The notes beneath the pieces are model-generated. The model had not been told where the DNA came from and searched no databases. It saw only the letters and a program-made list of their open reading frames with translations. The translations under genes were made by a program, and so were the position numbers. 5,468 nt of DNA from an uncultured Collinsella sp. (GTDB taxonomy: Bacteria; Actinomycetota; Coriobacteriia; Coriobacteriales; Coriobacteriaceae): positions 1-5,468 of the forward strand of contig CAUDYH010000106.1 in the NCBI GenBank assembly GCA_958453575.1, written 5' to 3'. This document shows, in pieces, positions 1 through 5,439 of the stretch (positions are counted from its first letter, which is position 1; each line of letters opens with the position of its first letter).

Positions 1-400
1 CGAGCGCATGGAGCAGGTCCTGCGCGATGCTGGCGTGGACCTGCGCGAACGGGACGACTGGAACCCGATTCGCCAAGCGCTGGACGACTTTGACCGCGCG
101 CCGCTTGCGCGCAAGGAAGAACTTATTGATTCCGACCCCGCGTGGGGGCAGATTGTCTGCCGCTGCGAGACGGTGCCCGAGGCCGAGATTGTAGCCGCGA
201 TCAGGCGCCGCCCGGGCGCGGTTTCGGTCGAGGGCGTCAAGCGCCGCTGCCGCGCCGGCATGGGCCGCTGCCAGAGCGGCTTTTGCCAGAGCCGCATGGT
301 GGCGATTCTAGCCCGCGAGCTGGGCTGCGATCCCAGCGAGGTGCTGCTGGAGGACACTGGCTCGTGGCTGGTTGAGGGACCGCTGAAGGGGGTGCGCTAG
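1..400 (+). CDS. C-terminal part of a GlpA-like FAD-dependent dehydrogenase with a BFD-type [2Fe-2S] domain (5' end outside window)
   Basis: The reading frame is already open at base 2, so the ATG at 8 is probably internal and most of the protein, including the FAD-binding part, lies upstream. What remains (about 130 residues) is the end of the dehydrogenase and a bacterioferritin-associated-ferredoxin-like domain. Counting from the ATG at 8, the probable [2Fe-2S] ligands are Cys51 and Cys53 (VCRCE) and Cys88 and Cys93 (GRCQSGFC), with the typical VKRR.RAGMGRC stretch between. Cys81 is an extra cysteine in that stretch. In this family the architecture (FAD oxidoreductase then BFD domain) is typical of anaerobic glycerol-3-phosphate dehydrogenase subunit A and its relatives; the substrate here cannot be read from the fragment. 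The stop codon is one base from the next ATG, so the gene is co-transcribed with, and probably a partner of, the oxidoreductase downstream. Confidence 0.85.
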   Translation, partial: ERMEQVLRDAGVDLRERDDWNPIRQALDDFDRAPLARKEELIDSDPAWGQIVCRCETVPEAEIVAAIRRRPGAVSVEGVKRRCRAGMGRCQSGFCQSRMVAILARELGCDPSEVLLEDTGSWLVEGPLKGVR

Positions 401-401
401 G

Positions 402-1769
402 ATGGCGACGCTTGATATGCGCGACGAACGCGCAGAGGCAGGAGCCGTAGCGTCGGTGTCGACGCAGGCATTCGACGTGGTCGTTATCGGCGGCGGGCCC
501 GCCGGCATGGCGGCCGCGCTTTCGGCGCATAAGGCCGGCGCACGCGTGGCCATCGTGGAGCGTGAGCAGCACTTAGGCGGCATCCTGCGCCAGTGCATCC
601 ACCCCGGCTTTGGCCTTTCGCACTTTAAGCAGGAGCTCACCGGCCCCGAGTACGCACAGCGCTTTATCGACCAGGTGCGCGCGATCGACATCGCGCTGTT
701 CTTGAATAGCATGGTGCTTGGGATTGATTCGGACGAGTCCACGGAAGACGCCGCGGCCCACACCGTCACGCTCATGAGCCCCACCGGCATGCTGCAGCTC
801 ACCGGGCGCGCGGTCGTCCTTGCCATGGGTTGCCGCGAGCGCACCCGTAGCGAGATCAAGATTCCCGGCAGCCGACCCGCCGGCGTGTTTACGGCCGGCC
901 TGGCGCAGCGATACATCAATATCGAGAACCTCAAACCCGGCTCGCGCGCCGTCATTTTGGGCTCGGGTGACATCGGGCTGATCATGGCGCGCCGCTGCAC
1001 GCTCGAGGGGATTTCGGTCGAGGGCGTGTACGAGCTCATGCCGTACGCCAACGGCCTGCGCCGCAATGTGAAAAATTGTCTGGACGACTTTGGCATTCCG
1101 CTGCATCTGTCTACCACGGTCACGCGCGTGATCGGGCACGACCGCGTGGAGGCCGTCGAGGTAAGTCAGGTCGATGAGCACCTGGCACCCATTCCGGGAA
1201 CCGAGCGCATCGTTTCGTGCGACACACTGCTGCTCTCGGTGGGCCTGATTCCCGAGAACGAGCTTTCGGTTGCCGCGGGCGTTGAGCTTGACCCGCACAC
1301 GCGCGGCGCCGTGGTGGACCAGAGTCTGCAAACGGGCGTGCCGGGCATCTTTGCCTGTGGCAACGTGCTGCACGTGCACGACCTGGCCGACAACGTGACG
1401 ACCGAGTCCGAACGCGCCGGTGCAGCCGCGGCGGCGTACGCGCTGGGGAACGGCGCGGATGACGAAGTGGGCGCTGCGGGCACGGGCTGCGAGCTCACGG
1501 TCTCCCCCGCCGGCATCGCAGGCTACGCACTGCCGGGCCGCATTACGACCGTCGGGCTCACTAAACTTAACTTCCGCGTGCGCCGACCCGTCGACGCCGC
1601 CCGCGTGCGCATTCTAGCAGGCGACGAGGAACTGTTCGCCGGCAAGGTCCGCCCGTTTAAACCGAGCGTCATGGAAAGCTTCCCGCTGCCGGCAAAGGTG
1701 ATTCAGCATGCGCTCGACTTGGGTGTTAGCGAGATTGTCCTGTCCGTCGACCCCGTTGAGGAGGCGTAG
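402..1769 (+). CDS. FAD/NAD(P)-dependent oxidoreductase (pyridine nucleotide-disulfide oxidoreductase fold), partner of the GlpA-like protein
   Basis: This 455-residue flavoprotein has two Rossmann nucleotide-binding sites. The FAD site begins FDVVVIGGGPAG (residues 24-35). The second site, for NAD(P), is VILGSGDIG (184-192). The distal FAD contact is GIFACGNVLHVHDLAD (315-330), and a GCRERTR segment (143-149) lies between. Residues from about 365 to the end form an extra C-terminal domain seen in relatives encoded beside GlpA-like and DUF1667 genes. The start at 402 is supported by GAAGGGGG at 385-392, nine bases upstream, and by the one-base gap after the previous stop. It gives an N-terminal extension of about 23 residues before the first Rossmann strand; a second in-frame Met at residue 6 is possible. 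The protein probably moves electrons between NAD(P)H and its partners in a cytoplasmic or membrane-associated complex. Family and cofactor are well supported; the physiological acceptor is inferred. Confidence 0.88.
   Translation: MATLDMRDERAEAGAVASVSTQAFDVVVIGGGPAGMAAALSAHKAGARVAIVEREQHLGGILRQCIHPGFGLSHFKQELTGPEYAQRFIDQVRAIDIALFLNSMVLGIDSDESTEDAAAHTVTLMSPTGMLQLTGRAVVLAMGCRERTRSEIKIPGSRPAGVFTAGLAQRYINIENLKPGSRAVILGSGDIGLIMARRCTLEGISVEGVYELMPYANGLRRNVKNCLDDFGIPLHLSTTVTRVIGHDRVEAVEVSQVDEHLAPIPGTERIVSCDTLLLSVGLIPENELSVAAGVELDPHTRGAVVDQSLQTGVPGIFACGNVLHVHDLADNVTTESERAGAAAAAYALGNGADDEVGAAGTGCELTVSPAGIAGYALPGRITTVGLTKLNFRVRRPVDAARVRILAGDEELFAGKVRPFKPSVMESFPLPAKVIQHALDLGVSEIVLSVDPVEEA
1758..1764 (+). 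promoter_or_regulatory. Shine-Dalgarno site deciding the DUF1667 start
   Basis: GAGGAGG lies inside the last codons of the upstream oxidoreductase gene, nine bases before the ATG at 1774. It selects this start over the longer in-frame opening at 1708, which would overlap the previous gene by 62 bases, adds a non-conserved N-terminus and has no comparable site. Confidence 0.8.
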
Positions 1770-1773
1770 AGTC

Positions 1774-2172
1774 ATGAGCACAAACGCGATTGAAACGCTG
1801 CAGTTCAACTGCACCACCTGCCCATCCGAGTGCCTCCAGACCGTAGAAATCGAGCGCGACGCCAATGGCGCCGTGGTGGAAGTGCGCTCCGTAACCGGCA
1901 ACAACTGCCCACGCGGTGATAAATTCGCACATCAGGAGCTCACCTGTCCCATGCGCGTGCTCACGACGACCGTGGCCGTCTCCGGCGGCGATGAGGCCCT
2001 GCTGCCCGTGCGCACCGCCGATGCCATCCCGCTGGCACTCCACGCCCAAGCCATGAACCTCATCCGCGGCGTGGTCGTCGAGGCCCCCATCCGCATGGGC
2101 GACGTCGTGCTGGAGAATCTCCTAGACACCAACATCAACCTTATCGCCAGCATGTACATCGACCCTGCCTAG
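1774..2172 (+). CDS. DUF1667 domain protein, probable small Fe-S electron-transfer subunit
   Basis: A 132-residue protein starting MSTNAIETLQ. The N-terminus carries C13-x2-C16-x3-C20 followed by C45 in a GNNCPRG segment, a spacing like the [4Fe-4S] site at the N-terminus of molybdopterin oxidoreductases; C58 (LTCPMRVLTTTV) is a fifth cysteine. The second half (about 60-125) has the P-x-R-x-L-T-x-T-V and PVRT...IPL pattern typical of DUF1667 proteins. It has no signal peptide or membrane segment, so it is likely cytoplasmic. It begins four bases after the stop of the FAD oxidoreductase and is the last gene of the operon. In many anaerobes a gene of this family follows a GlpA-like dehydrogenase and an FAD oxidoreductase, which suggests a role in the same electron-transfer chain, perhaps analogous to the Fe-S subunit of GlpABC. 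That role is inference; the cluster itself is suggested by cysteine spacing only. Confidence 0.85.
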   Translation: MSTNAIETLQFNCTTCPSECLQTVEIERDANGAVVEVRSVTGNNCPRGDKFAHQELTCPMRVLTTTVAVSGGDEALLPVRTADAIPLALHAQAMNLIRGVVVEAPIRMGDVVLENLLDTNINLIASMYIDPA

Positions 2173-2206
2173 GTAGCTCATTTGGGACGGGGCACTTTTA
2201 GCTACC
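2172..2206 (+). terminator. Hairpin right after the DUF1667 stop; possible weak terminator carrying the GGGACGGGGC loop motif
   Basis: GGTAGCT (2172-2178) and AGCTACC (2200-2206) are perfectly complementary and enclose a 21-base loop containing TTTGGGACGGGGCAC. The stem starts on the last base of the stop codon. A pyrimidine-rich run with TTCTTTT follows at 2211-2221, not immediately at the stem, so this is not a textbook intrinsic terminator. The loop motif recurs in other hairpins of this window, so it may be a repeat that serves as a transcript end. Confidence 0.45.
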
Positions 2207-2264
2207 CCGCTCCCTTCTTTTCGGTTGCAAAAGCGCCCTCTTGGCTGCTATCGGATTTGTGCCA

Positions 2265-2424
2265 TTTCAAAACTACCCCGGTTTACGGGGCTGATTCGGA
2301 GACCCCCATCCATACAGGCATTTTTCGATTTTTGATAAGCCGTCTACCTGCGGTTTTAATTTCGCAATTTTTCCCATGGTCAAGCAATACAGGTCCAGCC
2401 CCGTAATCCGCCATAGTTTTGAAA
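2265..2424. repeat. Long imperfect palindrome, copy 1 (variable arms, conserved core)
   Basis: The left arm (2265-2293) and right arm (2396-2424) are complementary in register at 25 of 29 positions. This includes 11 consecutive pairs TTTCAAAACTA/TAGTTTTGAAA and 11 pairs TTACGGGGCTG/CAGCCCCGTAA, with a 3x3 internal loop and one T/T mismatch. The centre (about 2310-2384) matches the centre of the palindrome at 3702-3859 without gaps; the best block, TACCTGCGGTTTTAATTTC, is at 2345-2363. Inside the core CAGG (2315-2318) can pair with CCTG (2347-2350), and CCAT (2310-2313) with ATGG (2376-2379). It has no credible ORF. It could be a structured RNA, a non-autonomous palindromic mobile element or a DNA cruciform site; the sequence shows the fold, not the function. 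Confidence 0.75.
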
Positions 2425-2431
2425 CCAGCCC

Positions 2432-2509
2432 ATTTGGGACGGACCTCTTATGGCTACTTTTACCTATCATTCCGCATGTTGGACGCAGCTAAAATAGCCC
2501 GTCGCAAAT
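2432..2509. repeat. Hairpin with GGGACGG arm, related to the 3885-3917 hairpin
   Basis: ATTTGGGACGG (2432-2442) pairs with CCGTCGCAAAT (2499-2509) at 10 of 11 positions. Nested within, GCTA plus TTTTA (2453-2456, 2458-2462) pairs with TAAAA plus TAGC (2490-2494, 2495-2498) with one bulged C. The right side (about 2481-2516) is visibly homologous to 3875-3917 downstream of the peptidase gene, ending in the same CAAATTGACTAC. It follows the long palindrome by seven bases and is probably part of the same composite element. Confidence 0.5.
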
Positions 2510-2536
2510 TGACTACCCTGGCATTGGGGATACCAT
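2509..2536 (+). promoter_or_regulatory. Probable sigma70-type promoter for the M24 peptidase gene
   Basis: TTGACT (2509-2514, five of six consensus bases) is followed after 16 bases by TACCAT (2531-2536, four of six). Transcription would start near 2543 and give a leader of about 20 bases containing the ribosome site GAAAGGA (2551-2557). The -35 box belongs to the repeat-derived CAAATTGACTAC sequence, so the intergenic element appears to supply half of the promoter. Confidence 0.5.
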
Positions 2537-2563
2537 GGTGGCAACCTAGCGAAAGGATGTTTC

Positions 2564-3652
2564 ATGGCACATGTCGATGACCAGCGTGTGGCGCGCGTGC
2601 TCGATGCGCTCGAGGCTCAGCACCCCGGCGCGCAGCTGCTCGTAAACGACCCGTGGTCGATTTATTACCTGACCGGCTTTTATGCCGATATGTTCGAGCG
2701 TTTTTGCGGCGTGCTACTCGTACGCGGTAGAGAGCCCGTAATCTTGGTCAACGCGCTGCATCAGCTGCCCGAGTACGACAACGCCCGCGTCGCCTACCAC
2801 ACCGATACCGATATCGTGGCCGACGCCATCGCTCGCGAGATCGATCCGATCAAGCCGCTCGGCATCGATACCGTCATGCGCTCCGGCTTTTTGATGCCGC
2901 TCATGGAGCGCCACGCCGCCAGCGAGTTTTTCCTGGGCGACTTTGCCGTCACCGCCGCGCGCACCCACAAGGATGCCGCCGAGCAGGAGCTCATGCGCGT
3001 GTCCTCGGCCGCTAACGACGCCGTGATGGCCGACGCGATCAAGCTCGTTCACGAGGGCGTGACGGAGCGCGAGATTGCCGACCAGATGCTTGGTCTGTAT
3101 CGCAAGCACGACTGCGAGGGCTTCAGCTTTCCGCCGATCGTGAGCTTTGGCGCCAACGCCGGCGACCCGCACCACGAGCCCGACGACACCGTACTCAAGC
3201 GCGGCGACGTAGTGCTGTTCGATATTGGTGGACGCCGCCGCAGCTACTGCTCGGATATGACGCGCACGTTCTTTTGGGGCGAGCCAGACGAAGAGACGGC
3301 GCGCATCTACGATATCGTGCGCCGCGCCAACGAGGCCGCCGAGGCTCTCATCGCACCGGGCGTGCGCATGTGCGACCTGGACCGTGCCGCGCGCGACGTG
3401 ATTGAGGACGCTGGCTACGGAAAGTACTTTACGCATCGCCTGGGTCACTCGATCGGTCTGCAGGACCATGAACCGGGCGACGTCTCGCTGGTCAACGAGC
3501 AGGTCGTAGAGCCAGGCATGACGTTCTCCATCGAACCGGGCATCTACCTCCCCGGCCGCACCGGCGTCCGCATCGAGGACCTGGCCCTAGTTACCGAGTC
3601 CGGCGTCGAGATCCTCAACGCCTACCCCCACGACCCAGTCCGCCTAGACTAG
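2564..3652 (+). CDS. M24 family metallopeptidase, Xaa-Pro dipeptidase/aminopeptidase type
   Basis: A complete 362-residue cytoplasmic peptidase, expected to release N-terminal residues preceding proline (or split X-Pro dipeptides) using two metal ions. It has an N-terminal creatinase-like domain (about 1-130) and a C-terminal pita-bread catalytic domain (about 140-362). All five metal ligands are present: Asp220 (LFDIGG), Asp231 (SDMTRT), His295 (RLGHSIGL), Glu324 (FSIEPGIY) and Glu338 (RIEDL). His203/His204 in DPHHEP match the family's substrate-side histidine region. The length is normal for PepQ/YpdF-like enzymes. The start is fixed by GAAAGGA at 2551-2557, six bases upstream of ATG. It stands alone between two repeat-rich gaps, with its own probable promoter, and faces folC tail to tail. 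It should recycle proline-containing peptides; dipeptidase versus aminopeptidase preference cannot be decided from sequence alone. Confidence 0.92.
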   Translation: MAHVDDQRVARVLDALEAQHPGAQLLVNDPWSIYYLTGFYADMFERFCGVLLVRGREPVILVNALHQLPEYDNARVAYHTDTDIVADAIAREIDPIKPLGIDTVMRSGFLMPLMERHAASEFFLGDFAVTAARTHKDAAEQELMRVSSAANDAVMADAIKLVHEGVTEREIADQMLGLYRKHDCEGFSFPPIVSFGANAGDPHHEPDDTVLKRGDVVLFDIGGRRRSYCSDMTRTFFWGEPDEETARIYDIVRRANEAAEALIAPGVRMCDLDRAARDVIEDAGYGKYFTHRLGHSIGLQDHEPGDVSLVNEQVVEPGMTFSIEPGIYLPGRTGVRIEDLALVTESGVEILNAYPHDPVRLD

Positions 3653-3654
3653 CC

Positions 3655-3687
3655 AATGTGCCAAAGGGACAGCCCCGTTGACACATT
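3655..3687 (+). repeat. Small palindrome just after the peptidase stop; possible transcript end
   Basis: AATGTGCCAA (3655-3664) and TTGACACATT (3678-3687) pair at 9 of 10 positions around the loop AGGGACAGCCCCG, which is a variant of the GGGAC...CCCC motif seen in the neighbouring hairpins. It begins two bases after the stop codon of the peptidase gene. No T-run follows, so intrinsic termination is doubtful; 3' end protection or a repeat insertion are alternatives. Confidence 0.55.
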
Positions 3688-3701
3688 CCGTTAACGTCGC
3701 A

Positions 3702-3859
3702 CCACGAAAACGGGCTATCTACTACGTTTAACCCGCATGGGTCGACCATGCAGGTCTTTTTTGAAAAATGGCGAGCCCTTTACCTGCGGTTTTAATTTCA
3801 CAATGCCCCGCGTGGTCGAGGGTAGTCGGTAAAACGTAGTAGATAGGCCCATTTCGTGG
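3702..3859. repeat. Long imperfect palindrome, copy 2 (variable arms, conserved core)
   Basis: The left arm (3702-3733) and right arm (3828-3859) pair in register at 28 of 32 positions, including 15 consecutive pairs covering CTATCTACTACG and the next three T/A pairs. Inside, CGACCATGC (3743-3751) can pair with GCGTGGTCG (3810-3818), and GCAGGT (3750-3755) with ACCTGC (3782-3787); these two overlap by two bases. The core 3746-3820 aligns without gaps to 2310-2384 of copy 1; over the first 59 bases 45 are identical, including TACCTGCGGTTTTAATTTC at 3781-3799. The arm sequences do not resemble those of copy 1. There is no credible ORF. It is placed between converging genes and in the same orientation as copy 1. 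Confidence 0.78.
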
Positions 3860-3884
3860 CGAGCAAGTCAACTCGAGGCGCAGG

Positions 3885-3917
3885 GTAGTCAAAATTGCCC
3901 CGTCCCAAATTGACTAC
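3885..3917. repeat. Hairpin with GCCCCGTCCC loop, followed by T4
   Basis: GTAGTCAA (3885-3892) and TTGACTAC (3910-3917) are perfectly complementary around a 17-base loop containing GCCCCGTCCC, the reverse complement of the motif in the 2172-2206 loop. TTTT follows at 3918-3921, so on the + strand it could end readthrough transcription from the peptidase gene, although the stem is AT-rich and weak. Its right half is homologous to 2481-2516. Confidence 0.55.
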
Positions 3918-3923
3918 TTTTAA

Positions 3924-3988
3924 GTTGCGGTGATATACGGACTGTTTGAGGCTCCTGGCTTGTAAAACAGTCCGCATTTCACCGCAAC
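3924..3988 (-). repeat. 65-base strong hairpin immediately downstream of folC; possible folC transcript end
   Basis: Arms 3924-3947 and 3965-3988 pair at 22 of 24 positions: GTTGCGGTGA with TCACCGCAAC, and CGGACTGTTT with AAACAGTCCG, separated by two mismatches. The loop is 17 bases. It lies 15 bases beyond the folC stop on the - strand. On that strand the stem is followed by TTAAAAG rather than a clear T-run, so it is a 3' stabilising or repeat hairpin as readily as a terminator. The near-perfect pairing over both segments suggests that the structure is selected or recently copied. Confidence 0.65.
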
Positions 3989-4003
3989 CGCTGAGGGGAT
4001 GGG

Positions 4004-5362
4004 TTAGCGCAGCAGGCCGGCTACTTCGCCGGCTAGGGTGATGGTGCCGGCTGCTACGAAGGGCTCGCCTGCGGCATCGAAGGCAGCGAGGGCCTCGGAC
4101 ACGCTCGGGTATACGCCCGCGAGCTTATCGGCACCCACCAGGGCAGCGAGCTCCTCTGCCGGCAGGGCGCGATCGGAATCGGTCTGGGTTACGACCACGC
4201 GGGGGAACGCCGGAACCAGAACGTCAACGATACCCGCCACGTCCTTATCGGCCAGCGCGGCACACAGCAGCACGGGGCGGTTCTCCACGCACGGATCGAT
4301 CTCGTCCAGCGCGCTCACAAAGTTCTCGCAGCTCTGGGGGTTATGACAGGCGTCGATCAGCTTGAGCGGATCGGTTCCCAGCACATCAAAGCGACCAGGC
4401 GTGGGACAGCCCATAAGCGACGCATCGAGCTTGTCATGATCGAGCTCGCGACCCAGATACCCCTCGCACAGCATGATCGCACACGCGGCATTCTGCGGCT
4501 GATACGCCGGCTTAACCATGCTCGACGTATAAATCGCACGCGGCGTGGTGCAGCTAAACTCCACCGTATCGCCCACGTGTGCCGGAAGTTTGGTCGTCGT
4601 ATGGCTCACCACGAGCGGCACAGCGCCGCACTCTCGGCAACGGGCATCCATCACACGCTGAACGCTCGGCTCATGCGTGCCCTCGCCCAGCACAACCAGG
4701 CGCCCGGGTTTGATGACCGCGGCCTTCTCCCCCGCAATGGCCTCGAGCGTGTCGCCCAAAATACGCGTGTGATCGAGCCCAATGCCCGTAATGGCAACGG
4801 CGACGGGATCGGTCGCACTCGTGGCGTCCCAACGGCCGCCCATGCCAACCTCGAGCACGGCAACATCCACGCGAGCCTCGGCAAACACCACAAGAGCAGC
4901 AGCCGTCAGCAGATCAAACGGCGTGATGGTATAGGCGCGCTCCCCCGCCGCCACACGACGGGCATTCACGCGACGCCCCGCCTCGACGGCGGCGGAAACG
5001 CCACGGGCAAACGTCTCATCGCTCACGACGCGCCCATCGACCTCCATGCGCTCGGGATAGCGCACCAGCTGCGGCGACGTATACAGCGCAGTCTTGAGCC
5101 CCTCACCACGAAGAATGGCAGCCGAAAAACGCGTGGTCGAAGTCTTGCCATTGGTACCGGCAACCTGAATGCAATCGAAATACTCATCCGGACGTCCCAG
5201 CTCATCGAGCATATCGACAACCGTCTCGAGCAGAGGACCAGCATCCCCAGAAATCCGCCCCGTATCAGCAGCCAGCCCAACAGCCTCACCAAACGAAAAC
5301 AAATCAAACTCAAAAGGAACGGTATACAAGCCGGAACGCTTAGGCATTTTTAGAACCGCCAT
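4004..5362 (-). CDS. folC: Bifunctional folylpolyglutamate synthase/dihydrofolate synthase
   Basis: A 452-residue Mur-ligase-family enzyme that adds glutamate to folates, and probably to dihydropteroate, using ATP in the cytoplasm. Motifs run in the expected order: P-loop VAGTNGKTSTT (67-77), the folate synthase signature LEVGMGGRWDAT (170-181, usually G-L-G-G-R-L-D-A-T), LDHTRILGDT (196-205), IAGEKAAVIKPG (209-220) with the usual E-K-A...K, PGRF (322-325) opening the C-terminal ligase domain, DACHNP (337-342, usually D-G-A-H-N-P), a DKD segment (372-374) and a terminal AGTITLAGEV (438-447). Length is typical. Start choice is uncertain: the ATG at 5362 has no Shine-Dalgarno site and would leave a leader of about 11 bases, while Met6 at 5347 has a weak GGCGG upstream and a longer leader. 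It converges on the peptidase gene. Whether both activities are retained cannot be told from sequence. Confidence 0.93.
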   Translation of the reverse strand: MAVLKMPKRSGLYTVPFEFDLFSFGEAVGLAADTGRISGDAGPLLETVVDMLDELGRPDEYFDCIQVAGTNGKTSTTRFSAAILRGEGLKTALYTSPQLVRYPERMEVDGRVVSDETFARGVSAAVEAGRRVNARRVAAGERAYTITPFDLLTAAALVVFAEARVDVAVLEVGMGGRWDATSATDPVAVAITGIGLDHTRILGDTLEAIAGEKAAVIKPGRLVVLGEGTHEPSVQRVMDARCRECGAVPLVVSHTTTKLPAHVGDTVEFSCTTPRAIYTSSMVKPAYQPQNAACAIMLCEGYLGRELDHDKLDASLMGCPTPGRFDVLGTDPLKLIDACHNPQSCENFVSALDEIDPCVENRPVLLCAALADKDVAGIVDVLVPAFPRVVVTQTDSDRALPAEELAALVGADKLAGVYPSVSEALAAFDAAGEPFVAAGTITLAGEVAGLLR

Positions 5363-5379
5363 TCATAGAAAAATAAAAC

Positions 5380-5408
5380 AGTATAGGTTGAGGATAGTCA
5401 GCGAAAAC
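5380..5408 (-). promoter_or_regulatory. Probable folC promoter
   Basis: On the - strand TATACT (5385-5380) matches five of six bases of a -10 box. A weak -35 candidate, TTTTCG (5407-5402), lies 16 bases upstream. Transcription would begin near 5373, so an RNA using the ATG at 5362 would be almost leaderless. The -10 box is convincing, the -35 box is not. Confidence 0.45.
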
Positions 5409-5439
5409 GCCTCTGATGAGCCAAGGTGCCGTGAAACAA

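Noticed and set aside
308..1379. Long - strand open frames (271 and 268 residues) opposite the FAD oxidoreductase
   Set aside because: They overlap each other and a gene with clear Rossmann motifs; their composition is low-complexity and no motif is visible.
2182..2470. Small open frames of 74 residues (+, from 2182) and 65 residues (-, 2470-2273) in the first intergenic region
   Set aside because: The + frame starts with TTG without a ribosome site, and both run through the palindrome arms and core, whose conservation follows nucleotide pairing rather than codons. The aligned core of copy 2 gives no matching open frame.
2714..3469. 251-residue - strand open frame opposite the peptidase gene
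   Set aside because: It is a shadow of a gene with all catalytic residues present; it is rich in Val/Ala/His with no recognisable domain.
2265..3859. CRISPR array or insertion sequence explanation for the repeated intergenic elements
   Set aside because: Only two copies lie more than a kilobase apart with no regular spacers, and there is no transposase or reverse transcriptase gene in the window.
3910..3939. Promoter TTGACT-18-TATACG reading toward the folC 3' end
   Set aside because: The -35 box is good, but the -10 box is partial and lies inside the 65-base hairpin, and no + strand gene follows. It is kept only as a remark under the promoter finding.
4343..5353. 336-residue open frame on the + strand opposite folC
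   Set aside because: It is antisense to a well-supported folC, is rich in Arg/His typical of a GC-rich shadow frame, and shows no domain.
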